Source: Phycisphaerae bacterium
Lineage (GTDB): Bacteria; Planctomycetota; Phycisphaerae; Tepidisphaerales; Tepidisphaeraceae
DNA length: 12,878 bases
Assembly: GCA_014380825.1 (NCBI GenBank)
Contig: JACMJD010000168.1
Span: forward strand, 1-12,878
Reading direction: 5' to 3'
Notes under the pieces: model-generated
What the model was told of the DNA's origin: nothing
Database searches by the model: none
The model's input: the letters and a program-made list of their open reading frames with translations, nothing else
Part shown: piece after piece, positions 12,332-12,878 of the stretch
Position numbering within the stretch: position 1 is the stretch's first letter
Layout: every line of letters begins with the position of its first letter
Translations under genes and position numbers: made by a program

Positions 12332-12878
12332 ATGCTGCAACCCAACACGCCACAAAAGCCGCGAGTGCTGATCCTTGATGAGGATCGGATCATTCTTCAA
12401 TCGCTCAGCCAGTTCTTGAGCCGTGAAGGCTACGAGGTGAAAGGCGTCGACAACTCCGCCGACGCGATCTCGCGGCTGGAGTCCGGCCAGTTCGAGCTGT
12501 TGATCGCTGACATCAACATTCCGGGCGTAAAGCCGTCCGACTTTTTGCGCGACGTGCGTCGTCGCTTTCCGCATGTCGTGGTGATCGTCATCACCGGTTA
12601 CGGCTCGATCGAGGGCGCGGTGGAGGCGACCAAGATCGGCGCGTTCGATTATCTGACCAAGCCGATCGTCGATGACGAAATTCGCGTGGTCGTCGAGAAG
12701 GCCGTGCGACAGCAATCGCTGCTGTTCGAAAATCAGACGCTGCGACAGCAACTCGATCTGCGCTTCGGGTTAGAAAACATCGTTGGCCACGATCATCGGA
12801 TGTTGAAGATTTTCGATCTCGTCGACGCGGTGGCCGACAGTCGAACGACGGCGTTAGTCACGGGCGAAAGCGGCACCG
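12332..12878 (+). CDS. NtrC-type sigma-54-dependent response regulator (5' part, runs off window)
   Basis: Residues 1-182 are visible. The receiver domain has the acidic pair in VLILDEDR (D16, E17), the phosphoacceptor D60 in LLIADINIPG, T88 in VIVITGYGS and K110 in YLTKPI. After a helical linker (about 117-147, VEKAVRQQSLLFENQTLRQQ) comes the start of an AAA+ sigma-54 activation domain (IVGHDHRMLKIF, then VTGESGTG, the Walker A beginning), which is cut by the window end. When phosphorylated by a sensor kinase, such proteins drive sigma-54 RNA polymerase open-complex formation. No upstream kinase is in the window; it may follow downstream. ATG 12332 is the first plausible start; it lacks a Shine-Dalgarno sequence. 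Targets are unknown; ald is divergent from it but regulation is not shown. Confidence 0.93.
   Translation, partial: MLQPNTPQKPRVLILDEDRIILQSLSQFLSREGYEVKGVDNSADAISRLESGQFELLIADINIPGVKPSDFLRDVRRRFPHVVVIVITGYGSIEGAVEATKIGAFDYLTKPIVDDEIRVVVEKAVRQQSLLFENQTLRQQLDLRFGLENIVGHDHRMLKIFDLVDAVADSRTTALVTGESGT

Overview
The window looks like a chromosomal segment of a planctomycete, probably of the Phycisphaerae type. The grounds are high-GC codon use, a secreted protein with the planctomycete-style N-terminal motif LERRQLLAG, a Cys-rich Lgt variant (GCFLNGCCYG), and scattered small genes separated by palindromic repeats. The assignment is inferred from protein style only.

Left part (1-2613): the end of an unidentified gene, an 82-bp palindromic element, then a tight forward cluster folK-panC-lgt (folate pterin activation, pantothenate synthesis, lipoprotein lipidation), with 10-bp and overlapping junctions. 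A tRNA-Val(GAC) gene follows with a good sigma70-like promoter and a hairpin terminator. Just after the tRNA lies the N-terminal fragment of a beta-class DNA methyltransferase, which suggests decay of material inserted near the tRNA. Next are a secreted repeat protein with an exact 22-residue period and a poly-Asp tail, and a small coiled-coil protein.

Middle (4491-8239): two divergent genes 50 bp apart. On the minus strand is a YihY/BrkB-type membrane protein with a long charged C-terminal extension. On the plus strand is a 781-residue exported protein with a PDZ-like domain and twelve Gly/Asp/Tyr-rich repeats of about 26 residues, the most distinctive protein here. The convergent gap 8240-8555 holds a GC-rich hairpin and a 20-bp direct repeat but no gene.

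Right part (8556-12878): minus-strand genes. These are a small unknown ORF with a very strong ribosome site, a startless coiled-coil reading frame, a decayed HigB/HigA toxin-antitoxin pair (HigB lacks its N-terminal part; HigA carries an amber codon), a calcineurin-type metallophosphoesterase whose tail runs into the HigB remnant, a TPR protein, the second 82-bp palindromic element, and alanine dehydrogenase (ald). A second, longer imperfect palindrome separates ald from a divergent NtrC-type sigma-54 response regulator that runs off the window.

The housekeeping genes are ordinary. The interest lies in the two exported repeat proteins, the palindromic repeat families, and the two gene graveyards (methyltransferase after the tRNA, HigBA after the phosphoesterase). 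I see no complete new multi-gene system, no CRISPR array, no transposase and no integrase.
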